DNA of 64,000 bases. Origin: Lycorma delicatula. Its lineage: Eukaryota > Arthropoda > Insecta > Hemiptera > Fulgoridae. Made by a program: the position numbers and the translations under genes. The stretch is from assembly GCF_047948215.1 (NCBI RefSeq), contig NC_134455.1, positions 322,826,147 to 322,890,146 of the forward strand, given 5' to 3'. This document shows, in pieces, positions 12,006-22,109 of the stretch (positions within the stretch are counted from its first letter, which is position 1; every line of letters begins with the position of its first letter). Under the pieces are notes generated by a model. It saw only the letters and a list, made by a program, of their open reading frames with translations. It was not told where the DNA came from and made no database searches.

Positions 12006-12008
<3 letters not shown>
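11160..12008. repeat. Long imperfect inverted repeat (foldback/MITE-like)
   Basis: The outer ends are reverse complements: AGATCAACCCTAAG at 11160 and CTTAGGGTTGATCT ending at 12008. Three further blocks pair in order: 11180-11250 with 11915-11990, 11295-11350 with about 11835-11895 (about 45 of 49 bases match), and 11400-11510 with 11690-11800. The arms cover roughly 370 bp each with a short central spacer. An inner palindrome at 11636-11670 (TTTTGACCTGGTT ... AACCAGGTCAAAA) lies off-centre. (AT)n tracts flank both ends. No coding capacity. It is a non-autonomous hairpin-type element or an inverted duplication, and a clean target duplication is hidden by the AT tracts. Confidence 0.75.
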
Positions 12009-12049
<41 letters not shown>

Positions 12050-12058
12050 TACATACAA
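12008..12058. repeat. (AT)n(AC)n microsatellite
   Basis: A compound dinucleotide tract starts exactly at the end of the inverted repeat. Confidence 0.9.
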
Positions 12059-13478
12059 ACAACTATCTTTTCATGATTTATTAATTTAAGCTGATACAAT
12101 TATTCTAAGATTGAATTTTGAGATTTTTTCCAATTAAATATCAATAAAATATACTGTCATATAACATATAATGAATAACTGAATATAATGAATTTAATTC
12201 ATATAATGAATTTCTGGTTCAGAAAATAGATTAACAAAACATAAATTGTTTGCAATTTAGGAGAAACTGGAAGCCCCACCTTTATCTTCAGTCATTAGGG
12301 TTTGTATACACACTGGATAGAAGACACATTCTCTCAATCCACAGATGCAATGATTCAACCGGTCCAAGCAACCTGATCATGAACCTTCATGCAAAAACCA
12401 AAGTGGAAAAGAAAAGATCAAGAAGAAATAAAAGGGATGGAGGATAAAAAAGGTTGATGGAGAAACCAAATAACCCTACCTATTATCCGATAAAATGTGA
12501 AGTTGAGTTTGAGAAAATGGACCCTCTGGTTTTCATAAGCTGCAAATAATATTTAGCTAGATCAGCTTTAAATTAATTATCTTTAGAAAAATTAAGTAAT
12601 TTTACATTTTTTTGAGGCATTTTTAGGGAATGTGAAAAAATATCCTGTTTTAGAGATCTAACTTTAAAAGTCATACCATAGCTGATTATAATTTGTGAAA
12701 GTTATGTTTTAATGGAGAAGTGACATATTCACAAATAAACTAGTTAAGATGTGGAACATACTATGTTAGATTCATTACAAATTTTGTATGACAGGAAAAA
12801 TAGTAAAAAGAGATTATGATGAAAAAATTTTTAATTTCAATTTTTTGAATTTATTATAATTTGATTAATGTGACTGAGACATGCGTAAGCAGTACCAAAT
12901 TCTTTCCAGAATTAAGAATAAATAGATTCTGTTAAATATAACAGCCTTGAAAACGATTTGACAATAGTGATTCCCTTTCTTGCAACATTAACCTGTGCAT
13001 AACATAAACCGAACTCAATCACTCAATCATCAGAGCATTTTTGAACTTTTAAACTTGAAAAAAAAAACACAAATAAATCATGACACATACTGTACAATTG
13101 GTGTTAAAGACAAACTGATTCAATTTCTCCATGACCACTATACCCGCAATAAACACAATGAATAGTAGATAGAAATTTAGAGGGATTATAGAGTGGTGAT
13201 GATAACCACGCATACATCATGTCATTATAACAAACTAATTTATTTGAAAATCAATCAGAAGTCAACTCCACAAAAATCCTTGCATGAATAAATATGAGGC
13301 GAAAAAAGAATAAGAGGTCTAGAATGAATTTATACAAATCATATTCAACAATATTTCTTAATACAACTCACTATAATACCTAAAAGAATGAAAGTATCTG
13401 GACTGAAACATGTGCCAAAAAAAAGAATGTTAATTAATAGCACAGTTTACATATAAGCTTCAAGGCTTATGGAAGGTT

Positions 13479-13532
13479 TATGGAATGGAAATTTTATAGC
13501 ATACGAAAAATGCCATGGCTGACTGGGATTGT
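13479..13532 (-). mobile_element. SINE family 2 fragment
   Basis: AATTTTATAGC-TACGAAAAATGCCATG and the following GCTGACTGGGATT match the body and B-box-proximal part of the minus-strand SINEs at 52786 and 54694. Only about 55 bp is preserved. Confidence 0.6.
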
Positions 13533-14057
13533 ATCTACACAGTTTTTTTCTGTTTTATCAAATGGCATTTTACTATACAGTTTATAAGATCATCTAGCTC
13601 AGCTGTAACCTTTACTCACAATATTGTTTAAAAATAATTAGTATGATATAATCACGTCTAGTTTCAAATGTACGCTAGATACAGTGACAGGCAGTCATTG
13701 TGGCTTCACACAGTTTTTTTAAAACAATTATAGTGCATAAATATTTTTTCTTTTGTACAATATGAATCAAAATTATATTTGTAAATACTTTATCAGGTAA
13801 ACATTATGAAAACAGGAAAATATAAATGCGAACTCATCAAACATCCTACTAGATATAAAAATTATTTTTATGGCTTTAACACAGTACTCAAATATACCCT
13901 TTTTATTGTAATCAGTACAGTGTCTAAATATTCAAGTTATCATATTAAGAAAGAACTACTTCATAATAATGAAATAAGCATAACAAGATATTGTTCCAAT
14001 GTGGCATTAGAAATAAGCAGTTAACTTCACTTTATTAATTAAAGTAAAACAAAATAC

Positions 14058-14177
14058 CACAATCTGCTGGTTCATCAGTCTCATCTTCACAGTCAGGAGT
14101 ACCATCACATTTCCATCGTTGTGGAATACAACGGCCTGTCATTTCACATCTGAAGAAATGTGGTCCGCATGTTCCAT
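14058..14177 (-). CDS. LDL-receptor class A repeat exon (internal)
   Basis: A 120-nt, phase 1-1 exon with an acceptor preceded by a T-rich tract (TTTTTTAG) and donor GTATTT. It encodes one complete LDLa module with six cysteines: [33 protein letters not shown]. The calcium-binding acidic cluster DCEDETDE is intact. The partial codon at its end joins in frame to the exon ending at 5899. Upstream exons (signal peptide and further modules) are not identifiable in the window, so they are probably further right, separated by large repeat-filled introns. Confidence 0.8.
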
Positions 14178-15003
14178 CTAAAAAAAAAAAAAATTCGTCC
14201 AACTTTAGAATGAATAGATATAATTTACAAGTATAGTTTTATTTTTGTTTTATAATCAATAACATACAGGTATTATAGTTCAAAATATAAAGCTTCAGTG
14301 AGTGGAGAATTTTAAATATCTGGGCATAATAGCTAAAAGAACAACAACTGTTTTTACAAGTTGACTAATCCCCAGCAAAAAATCCTACATATCAAAAAGG
14401 TGATTTAAACATCTGTCAGCTGTCATAAGATAACAACATGATACCGTTCCATAATGTATAAAAGTACTAATACATACATTTAGCTACACAGCAGAATATA
14501 AGTAGTCAGCAGTCAAAGAAAAATATCTAGCAACCTCTGAAAACAAGAAACTAAGAAAAGTTTTGCAATGTAAGAAAGTAAAGTATATGAGAAGTAATAA
14601 AAGCTGACAAATATAAAATCAAAATGTAACAATAGTGGTAGAAAATAGATGATTTCAATGGCTTGAATACACATTATAAAAACAAGGCATTATCCAGTAA
14701 CAATAATTCTTAAGAGTACTATTAACTAATTTTTATGAGGACCTACATATCATTACACTACTAGAAACCCCTGGTGAATAAATAAATTGAATTCATATTG
14801 AAATCGGTACAATATGAATATATGGCAATTACACAATAGCATTACGGGAAAAATAATTTTATAAATTTATGGTAGACATACTGTGTATTATATGGCTGCT
14901 GTTTTGATGCAAATAAACATATGAATTGCAATTCATTGCTACCACTGCTCTATTTCCAATTACAAATTCAAATACCAAGTGTAGTTTTATTCTTACAGGT
15001 TTT
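14178..15003. other. Non-coding, nothing recognised
   Basis: AT-rich sequence upstream of the 14058-14177 exon. No open frame with homology, no further LDLa exon and no repeat with recognisable ends were seen. Confidence 0.4.
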
Positions 15004-15295
15004 TAACCCACCGGGTTGGTCTAGTGGTGAACTTGTCATCGCATATCAGCTGATTTCAAAGTCTAGAGTTCTAAGGTTCAAATCCTAGTGAAGACTTTTA
15101 TATGGATTTGAATACTAGGTCGTGGGTACTTGTGTTCTTTGGTGGCTGGGTTTCAATTAACCATAATATAAGGAATGGTCGACCTGAGACTGCACAAGAC
15201 TAGACTTCATCTACATTCATACATAATATCTTCATTCATCCTCTGAAGTAATACCTTATGGTGGTTTCAGAGGCTAAACAGAAAGAGAAAGAAGT
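15004..15295 (+). mobile_element. tRNA-derived SINE, family 1
   Basis: About 290 bp. The head TAACCCACCGGGTTGGTCTA contains an A-box-like GGTCTAGTGGTGA (about 15018-15030), and a B box GGTTCAAATCC lies at 15075-15085, the bipartite RNA polymerase III promoter of tRNA-derived SINEs. The body continues through TGGTGGCTGGGTTTCAATTAA and ends in ATCCTCTGAAGTAATACCT ... GAGGCTAAACAGAAAGAGAAAG. A possible 7-bp GTTTTTA duplication flanks it. It is very similar to the copy at 45911-46200. Confidence 0.85.
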
Positions 15296-15780
15296 TTTTA
15301 TATTTTTATTAAACTTTATTTTAACACAAAAAAACCATTAATTAGATAAATAAATAATTCTATATGGCATAAAATAGAAATAAAGAACTAGAAGAGAATT
15401 TCAATAAAAAATTATTAACCGTGATAAGAGAATAGAAAGAAAACACACAAACATAGGAATACCAAAAAGTTTACAAAGTTTAAAACAGAATCTGAAATTT
15501 CAATAAAAAATAAGCACAAACAATAACAAGTAACACAAAAAAATACTTGTCAATACCTTTTGAGTAACCATGAAGGTTAACAATTTTACTTTCCCGGCTA
15601 TAGCTCTACTGCTGCTACAGTAGCATAGCTACAAAGGAAAAGTATAGAAATTTACCAAAATGTTGGGTATCAGGTGTTTTCAAATTTCAATGTTTCAAGA
15701 CAACCTTATATCAAAAAACACACAAAGGTTACAGAAATTTGTGGAAAATGTATGTAGATATTTGTTGGCTTGTACTTTAA
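15296..15780. other. Non-coding, nothing recognised
   Basis: AT-rich. A 64-codon open frame (15660-15854) overlaps the start of the following conserved frame in another register and is not supported as a gene. Confidence 0.35.
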
Positions 15781-15966
15781 TTAGTATCACTGAACTGGCT
15801 CAACATAAATTCTTTGAAAACGGCTATATTACGGTTCAACAAAAATATATCTAAGCGGTTCGCCGCTACCATTAAGGAAGACGAGTTCAACGCAATGGTG
15901 CAGATGCAGTTGAAGTTGGTATTTAAAGGTCACGTTGGAAACGAATTCGATGTGATATTCGAATAA
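15781..15966 (+). pseudogene. C-terminal fragment of an unknown gene (unit 1 of a paralogous pair)
   Basis: Frame open from a stop at 15778 to TAA at 15964-15966. The last 38 codons (from 15853) are more GC-rich than the surroundings. They align with the end of the frame that stops at 17396: both have an ED[ED]-rich segment, a Gln, then VF-x-G[HY] and a hydrophobic/acidic C-terminus immediately before the stop. A histone-like stem-loop begins 39 nt after the stop, as in unit 2. The N-terminal part is missing or unrecognisable. The function is unknown. Intronless structure, compact spacing and base composition hint at transfer from a DNA virus or another compact genome, but this is inference. 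Confidence 0.45.
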
Positions 15967-16005
15967 AAATGAACAAATCAAATAAAAATAAGCTATTTCT
16001 TAAAA

Positions 16006-16021
16006 GGCCCTATTCAGGGCC
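16006..16021 (+). terminator. Histone-mRNA-like 3' stem-loop (unit 1)
   Basis: GGCCCT-ATTC-AGGGCC: a six-base-pair stem with a four-base loop, preceded by AAAA and followed by GCCC. It differs from the metazoan histone consensus (GGCYCT-TTTC-AGRGCC) only at the first loop base. It lies 39 nt downstream of the TAA at 15964-15966. A purine-rich histone downstream element is not evident. Confidence 0.6.
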
Positions 16022-16024
16022 GCC

Positions 16025-16131
16025 CTAAACCCCCATACAGCAACGTATGACTACTCTTTGTTAAAAAAGTATTTATTCTTTTTTTACACAATAGTTTACA
16101 CGAGTAACTAAATGAATAGGTCCCAAGGCCT
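16025..16131 (+). repeat. Shared 3' flank, copy 1
   Basis: Begins CTAAACCCCCATACAGCAA after the stem-loop and ends near GGTCCCAAGGCCT. The same two landmarks, with a T-rich middle, recur after the second stem-loop at 17477-17567. This indicates that gene end, stem-loop and flank were duplicated together. Confidence 0.6.
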
Positions 16132-16493
16132 TTACCAAAATGTGTTCAAACATACGCAAACATCAAATTTCGATATAAATGGTGAGGGGGACATTAGGTC
16201 GGGTTAGGAGTAGTGAGTATGGAGGGAATGGATGGCATGAAGATGGTAGGGAGTATGGAAAGGATGGTAATAGGAGAAGGTGGGGAGGTACGGAGCTTAT
16301 AAATGTGACGTAACCGAATGAAGTAGTTTATTCCTTGAGATACGTCTGAGGTGTAAACGTAATTGTTAATATTATGGATCTGCTTAGAGAAGTAGATATT
16401 CGCGTCGGTAGCCGGCATCTATCGCCTACGTGTTTTAAATTGAAACACAGTTACGTATACATTGTTCATTTAACCGAACACGTATTCGATTAA

Positions 16494-17398
16494 AGCTGTG
16501 ATAACGTGATCGTAAAGTTAGTTTTACGACAGAAGAGAACGAAAATATTATTTCGAATTGAATGCACTGAAAACGCTATCGCCCTTATAGGCGGTAATGA
16601 AGTTATTTTTTCCGGATTCTACGGTAGCGACGGTAACTGGAAGGCGTTACGATTCGCCGAATATGGCGCTTGACGCGTCTTACTAAATCTTGTCGGAAAA
16701 GACGTACTTGCCGTCAACCTATATATAGAAAACGAATAAAGAAGATTAACCTCTCATGTAGCAACCGACGGAGAACTGTTCTTTAGAGCGTGCGATGAGA
16801 CCGACTATTTTGCCAAAGGTGACGGTGATAAGCAAGCGCTGCTAGTCGCGTCCGTCGCGGATGAAAATTCAGATATCGATTACATTAAAAGCGATCGGTA
16901 TATAAGAGAGCGTCATATCGGTTCTCTTTATTTCGTAATGTATAAAAATTATTCGAAAGATGACAAAAAGAAGAAAACCGCGATTCGGTTTCACAGATTG
17001 GAATTTTTTAATTTATACTTCAAACGACGTTCGCTACTGCTGCTGCTGGTGCTGGTGGTAGCAGTTTATGATGTGTAGCGAAGAAGAAGAAAGGATGCAG
17101 GCGTACGCGATCAGTGTTCGGTCTTTGCAATCGTTGAGTTTGCAAACTACTCTTAACGGTACCTTAATGCGCAGTATCGCAGAGCGTTACGATTCGAATA
17201 GACGACTACGAAATACAGAAGAAGATCAAGCGTATAAATGTTAGAAATGGTTCGTTGCTACCCAAAACTTTTACTGTCGTATGTGTTTGGCCGAAACCGA
17301 ATATCGAAGAAGACGACATATTCGAATTGTCGCAAGCTTCAACTTATGTATTCTAGGGTTATGCAAGTTATGTAGGCGTAGTGGAAATCGAACTCTAA
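16494..17398 (+). pseudogene. Decayed gene of unknown function, about 300 codons (unit 2)
   Basis: One reading frame runs from 16494 to 17075 interrupted only by TGA at 16671-16673 and TAA at 16737-16739; the last 112 codons are fully open. It includes FSGFYGSDGNWKALRFAEYG (about 16600-16670) and a LFFRACDETDYF segment (about 16780). After the stop at 17076-17078 a second frame is open from 17168 to the TAA at 17396-17398, apart from TAG at 17354-17356, and includes VWPKPNIEEDDIFEL. That part aligns with unit 1. A frameshift between 17076 and 17168 would join the two. The GSDGN/FFRACD pattern weakly recalls BRO-N-type DNA-binding domains of insect DNA viruses, but no family is established. 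The segment has higher GC and more CpG than its flanks and no intron signals. Confidence 0.5.
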
Positions 17399-17408
17399 AT
17401 CAAAAAAT

Positions 17409-17422
17409 GTCCTTTTCAGGAC
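17409..17422 (+). terminator. Histone-mRNA-like 3' stem-loop (unit 2)
   Basis: GTCCT-TTTC-AGGAC with AAAAAAT upstream and TACAAC downstream, 11 nt after the stop at 17396-17398. The loop TTTC and the T-A closing pair match the histone stem-loop consensus, and the stem is five base pairs. Finding such a structure after both paralogous frames argues against chance. Confidence 0.55.
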
Positions 17423-17476
17423 TACAACACTTAACACAAACAACACAACCGCATAAATACACAGAACACACACACT

Positions 17477-17567
17477 CTAAACCCCCACACAGCAATTTAA
17501 GACTATTGTATTTTTTTTTTTAAATTGGTAGTCGATTGGCATTACTAGATGGATGGTTCCAAGGCCT
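17477..17567 (+). repeat. Shared 3' flank, copy 2
   Basis: Begins CTAAACCCCCACACAGCAA and ends near GGTTCCAAGGCCT. It is homologous to 16025-16131. Confidence 0.6.
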
Positions 17568-17689
17568 GCGGTGTAATCTGACCAACGATCCACCATCTGT
17601 TGTCTCGAATTTCGCAGGGAATGGTGGAAAGAGAGTGTTTAACACATAAATACTTTTTTTTTCAAGTTGGGCGTGTTATTACTTTTCTG

Positions 17690-18000
17690 TTTCAGATTGT
17701 GTGAGCGCGCAACTGCGTAACGGACTCGCTAGTAAGCATGCGCCCCAACTTCGGAATTCGAGCGCTGCGACTGGCCGACAGCAGGGCGTGGCGGTAGCGG
17801 TTTTCGCGCTTATACCACCGACGCAACCGCGGTTAGAGCTCGGGTCGCTTCGCCCAGCCGTTCCTTCAGCCGCGCGCCAAAACTCGCACAGGGTCAGGGG
17901 GCCGCCGTAGCCGGTTAGTTTAAGGCGTCGTCGCAGTCGCCCGCCGCGCGGTCGCTCGAGCGACGTCGGTTCGAGTCCTGGCCGGAACAGTTAATTTTGT
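17690..18000. other. CpG-rich block
   Basis: A striking local rise in GC and CpG (many GCG and CGC words) inside AT-rich DNA. It contains a B-box-like GGTTCGAGTCCTGGCC at about 17968-17983, so part may be a tRNA-derived head. A 69-codon frame at 17701-17910 has no recognised homology. The block could be a promoter-type CpG island, an unmethylated regulatory region or the 5' end of a GC-rich repeat. Confidence 0.5.
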
Positions 18001-18055
18001 TCGCCTCGAATATTATTTATTCATTTAATTCTAAATAAATAAATAATAATAATCT

Positions 18056-18092
18056 GCTGAGGTGTGGTCGTCTGACGTCACCACACCTCAGC
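18056..18092. other. Perfect 12-bp hairpin with TGACGTCA in the loop
   Basis: The arms GCTGAGGTGTGG and CCACACCTCAGC pair perfectly around a 13-nt loop that ends in TGACGTCA, which is itself palindromic and identical to the consensus CRE/ATF site. It follows the CpG-rich block. Confidence 0.7.
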
Positions 18093-18724
18093 ATATAACA
18101 ACAAAGCAGCTGTACTCCAGCGCTACCAACATATATATATATTAATTAAATAATTACTAATCGAACGGAAAAAAATAACAAGGTTGGCAACCCTGCGAAA
18201 TTTCAAATCTCCCGCTACATCTCAACTGGGAAAAGTAAAATTCCAACACTGCGGATTGCAACAATAGCGCTCCTGGCGGTAGGCAGGGGTAGTATTGACG
18301 CAGTAGCCCTATTTCTGCACTATTCCGGACTACACTTTTATATGAATTTATTTATAGCAAAGTTCAAAAAAATATGTTTTTTTAACTTTTGTTCCTCTAA
18401 TTCAATTACGAAGGACCTCTGTAAACGAATTCTATAATGTGAACCATTCATAATCTGAAGGATCTCCATAATATTCTTCCAGATACTTTTTAATACCAGA
18501 ATGATGGATTAACACTATACTGACTGAACTGCTTGTCTTGGAAACGAAAATAACCATTTTCACAGACTGCTATAACGTAGAAACGTTTATGACAAACTCA
18601 AAAATACACGAAATACAAGCATGTTCTCCGAAGGCCAATTTTTCGCAGTGCAAATTACAGCTACTACTTTTTCTCAAATAGACTTCCTTAAAAAAGGGCT
18701 AAAAGTAGCAGCTTAATTCTTTTT
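18093..18724. other. Non-coding, nothing recognised
   Basis: A short (AT)n tract at about 18131-18141 and otherwise unremarkable sequence. No open frame with homology. Confidence 0.4.
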
Positions 18725-19050
18725 ACTTCCTTGTACGAAGTAAAGGAAGCATTGCGATCGAAACTGGACTCGAAACTGGATCGAAACTTTTATAACTGGA
18801 TTATTTGGTAAACAATTTATTTAAAGAATAATCAAGGGATTTTTACTATAACATAATATTTCAGGTAAGATTGTTGAATTAATAATTGCATAAATATTTG
18901 ATGTTAATAAAAATTAATACTTTAGCTATAGTGTTAACTGTCCACTTTTATTAAAGAACTGGAGGATCGTATCTCACTTTCAAATGAAATAAGTTTAAAT
19001 GAAGTGCAGCAAAAATGTGTACATGTAATTTAATAGACGTACAAGGAAGT
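18725..19050. mobile_element. MITE-like element with 13-bp terminal inverted repeats
   Basis: The 326-bp element starts ACTTCCTTGTACG (18725-18737) and ends CGTACAAGGAAGT (19038-19050), perfect inverted repeats. The interior is AT-rich without coding capacity. Left-terminal sequence recurs at 33205 (CTTCCTTGTACGAAG-AAAGGAAG-ATTG-GATC) and right-terminal sequence at 27862, so it is a dispersed family. The superfamily is not determined. AT-rich flanks hide the target duplication. Confidence 0.7.
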
Positions 19051-20051
19051 CATGTGATGTCCACATCAGATTTTTTTTTTAAGAGCTGTTAAGGTTAACA
19101 AATAGATTTTATGTGGTGTATTATACATTAATGAACTAAGAAAACACACCCTTTAAACTAGTCCTAATGTATAATATTTTTTTTTTTTAATCATAAAACT
19201 AAAATGATTTAATGATGGTTTTAAAATCAGGCTTCATATTTATAGTTGAACGAAAAGGTTTTCATAACTGGAAGTCACTTAAAAAGGCATACACTTATCG
19301 ATACCCACTCGTTATGCAATACCAAAACGATCTGAAATTTGTGATTTGTCCATTTTGGTAACGGTTGATCTTTCAAAAACAACTCCTACTTCCATGTCAA
19401 TTTGCATTATCGAATGATTTTCATCACATTAATAAATAGTTTTATAATAGAAATTGAATAATAAAGTTATTCTTAAAGGAGAATCATATTTGTATAGAAA
19501 AGATAAAATAAAAATGTTTGTATAGGTGCCCAGAGTTGGTCGTACGCAGTATAGATTCTAATACACTCAGTGTTTACGTAAACTGCAGCCTTCTGAGAAT
19601 TATATATTATTATTGCAGAATATTATTAATGCTACAAATAAAAGTTCGTATTATTATTGCTTCGATCAAATAATAAACGAGTCATCGACCAGTTAATAGA
19701 TTATAATGTAGCTGACTCATTATTAGTTGATATGTAATATACACATACATAAATTATACGTATATTATATAACGCTCTTTCCTTACTACTCCTTTTTATT
19801 AAATACCTAAACACACACAGGTAATCGCTTAACTAGATTTTGAAAATTAAATCGCGTAAAAAAATATTGTTACTTTTTTAATAATCACCGTAGCAGGGTA
19901 AATGTATTCGTTATTTTCAAAATCTCAGTAATCAGTCTGTAATGTAAATATTTAATTACAAGCATGGAAATCGTAGTAGGACCTTCATACTGTCATCAGA
20001 GCTCGAGTTTCCGTCACCCGCAGAACTGAAATCATCTTTGTAATCGCTTAA
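19051..20051. other. Non-coding, nothing recognised
   Basis: AT-rich DNA with poly(T) runs near 19070 and 19180. No gene or repeat ends identified. Confidence 0.4.
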
Positions 20052-21125
20052 CTACGAATAACCATCCTCACTTCCATCGGGAACATTCGAAAGACAACAT
20101 TTCTTGAACGATTTTTTCATCAAATCATCCGGTCCTTCCGACCAAGCCGCAATAATTCACTCAGAAACTGTATCTAAGACGGTTTCTTACTTTTACCAGA
20201 TGATGTAGTCTCGTGTGTCGCGCTGAGCATCTGTTGGTGTAGTACTTACAGATTTTGGTGTTAAATGATTGGTTTACGCAGGTATCTAGGAAGTTGAAGA
20301 ATAAATGTCGATCTACCAGGAATAATATAACCTGATTCCAGATAATATAACCTCATTCCAGCAATCAGTCACCGCTTTACATCATCGGTATAAGAGATCG
20401 TATGACCCTTAAAACTGTCCATTACAAGAATGAAAGGTTTTCGTAATAAAGCGCTTGGTCGCTTCCAGACGTATTTAATCCAGTCCTGGATTCAATTCAT
20501 TATTCATCATCCCTCTTCTTGTTTCTGAAAATATCGGATGGAAATTTTTCACCACTCGGTAGATGTCCTTTTAAAAATTACACGCGGAGGTAATTTTTCC
20601 TGTCCGAAAAATTGTCAGCGTCAAAGTTATAAATGATGTTAATTAAAACTTCCTAGTTGATGGTCTTTTGTCGTTAGCCTCGGATGTACACCAAATTATG
20701 TCCGGCATTAATCTACAATCATAGTAAAACTCCATTTACCACTGTAGCGGTTTTTCATCACCAAAATATCTAGGTAGAAATGCTCATCTAGTTCATTAGT
20801 TACCGCTCCAAAATTTAACGCAAAGAAATCCAGAACTGAATGTAGGAAATTAATTTTTAGCTAAACGGCACATACCGCTACTCTGAATATATTAATAAGT
20901 TTAGCCACATCTGGACAATAGTGCAATTACCGACAACTAAAAAATTATCTCTTGTCTTTAATCGCCGTACGATCGACAAGTTCATCTCGGCATGGAGTGC
21001 ACCACATTTGGCCGGTACCCTTTTTTCTAGACCGATGAACACATCTTTTTTTTAATTTTTCTTTCGTTAAAATTAGGAAATTTCCGCCTCATGTGCTGGA
21101 AATCACTACTATTCTTCTTCATCGC
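20052..21125 (-). pseudogene. pogo/Tigger-like (DDE_1) transposase, heavily decayed
   Basis: Minus-strand frames recover landmarks of pogo-type transposases. NFLVVGNCTIVQ and W-rich segments lie at about 20900-20960, and a WIKYVWKRP-type block (here RLEATKRFIT and neighbouring frame) at about 20450-20480. The Asp-containing ILVMDSF-x-GH motif is present in shifted frames at about 20410-20435. The C-terminal AWSEGPDDLMKKSFKKC and DGSEDGYS stop at 20052. Stops and frameshifts are numerous. A 20-bp tandem duplication (ATAATATAACCT-ATTCCAG, twice) occurs at about 20320-20360. No terminal repeats found. This is an old fossil. Confidence 0.5.
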
Positions 21126-22109
21126 TTTTGAAATATTTCTAATTAATCATCGCCCCTTCGATATGAAGGGGCGGCAAAAATGCTTTTTCCGGGTTTAATT
21201 AGGGGCTCATAAACAATGATTTTTTTACCCGGAGTTTAGTTTTAGAGTAAAGATTTATCCTAGAATTTACCGTTTTAAACCATAACAGGTTTCAACCCGT
21301 TCGGGTCACTTATTTAAAGTCCTTACAACCTTTACAAGTCCTTTTTATATCCCAGCTGCATCGCTAAAAATAGAGTTATTAAATATATATACAAATACCA
21401 CCTGTATGTGTATAATTAAATTCTTTTAAACACCAATTTTCATAATATAGTATGTTTTTCGTATTACTTCCGTAAAGAGGGGTCTTTGTTATTGTTACGA
21501 AGCATAACCGCTTTTCAAATATATTTGTATAAATCTATAAAAAGTCGTTACTCATCAAGTTTATTTTTTTAATTTCTTTTTTTTGAGGGCGAAAAACGTC
21601 TATGCGTTATCATCGCCTGGATTTTTTTAATGAAAATATAATAAAAGAGATTAAAAACTAATCTAACGGATAAATAGTAAACTTAAAACTAATATCACAG
21701 GTAAAAACGAAAACAAAAGTAAATATAATTTAACAAGGTCCGAGATGGGTGTAAAAGGCCCATTCTCGGTTAACAAAAAGACTAAAAGAAAAAGAAAAAA
21801 AGCTAAAAAACATTAACATAAAACTTAAAACTAGGTTAAAAACTAAAAGAGTAAAATTAAATAAAACTTAAAACTAATACAAATTATATAATAAAAAATT
21901 AAAACTAAGTTAAAAAAAAATTAAAAAGGTGAAATAAAACTTAAAACTATATTTACAGACTTACAACTAATATCACTAAAATCTTACAACTAATATCACA
22001 GATGAAGTTTTTTAAAACAAAAAAAACTATACAAAATTTGGAAAATTCCGATAGGGAATGTAAAAGGCTCCCTACTCGGATAACAAAATCAAAACACAGA
22101 ACCACAAAA

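Larger units (their letters stand above)
5900..14057 (-). other. 8.2-kb intron of the LDLa gene
   Basis: Intron defined by the donor of the 14058 exon and the acceptor of the 5899 exon. It is AT-rich and contains a decayed hAT transposase, two SINE fragments, several microsatellites and a long inverted repeat, all listed separately. Stretches 5900-6840, 8830-9880, 10150-11150 and 12060-13470 hold no recognisable gene. A 65-codon open frame at 12250-12447 has no recognisable homology and is not called. Confidence 0.6.

Noticed and set aside
9881..12058. CRISPR-like or satellite array
   Set aside because: The repeats are simple microsatellites and an inverted repeat. There are no regularly spaced unique spacers.
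12250..12447. 65-codon basic frame inside the LDLa intron
   Set aside because: No homology and no exon-like borders in phase with the LDLa exons.
20320..20360. Tandem duplication as a regulatory repeat
   Set aside because: Only two units, lying inside a decayed transposase. A chance slippage duplication is enough.
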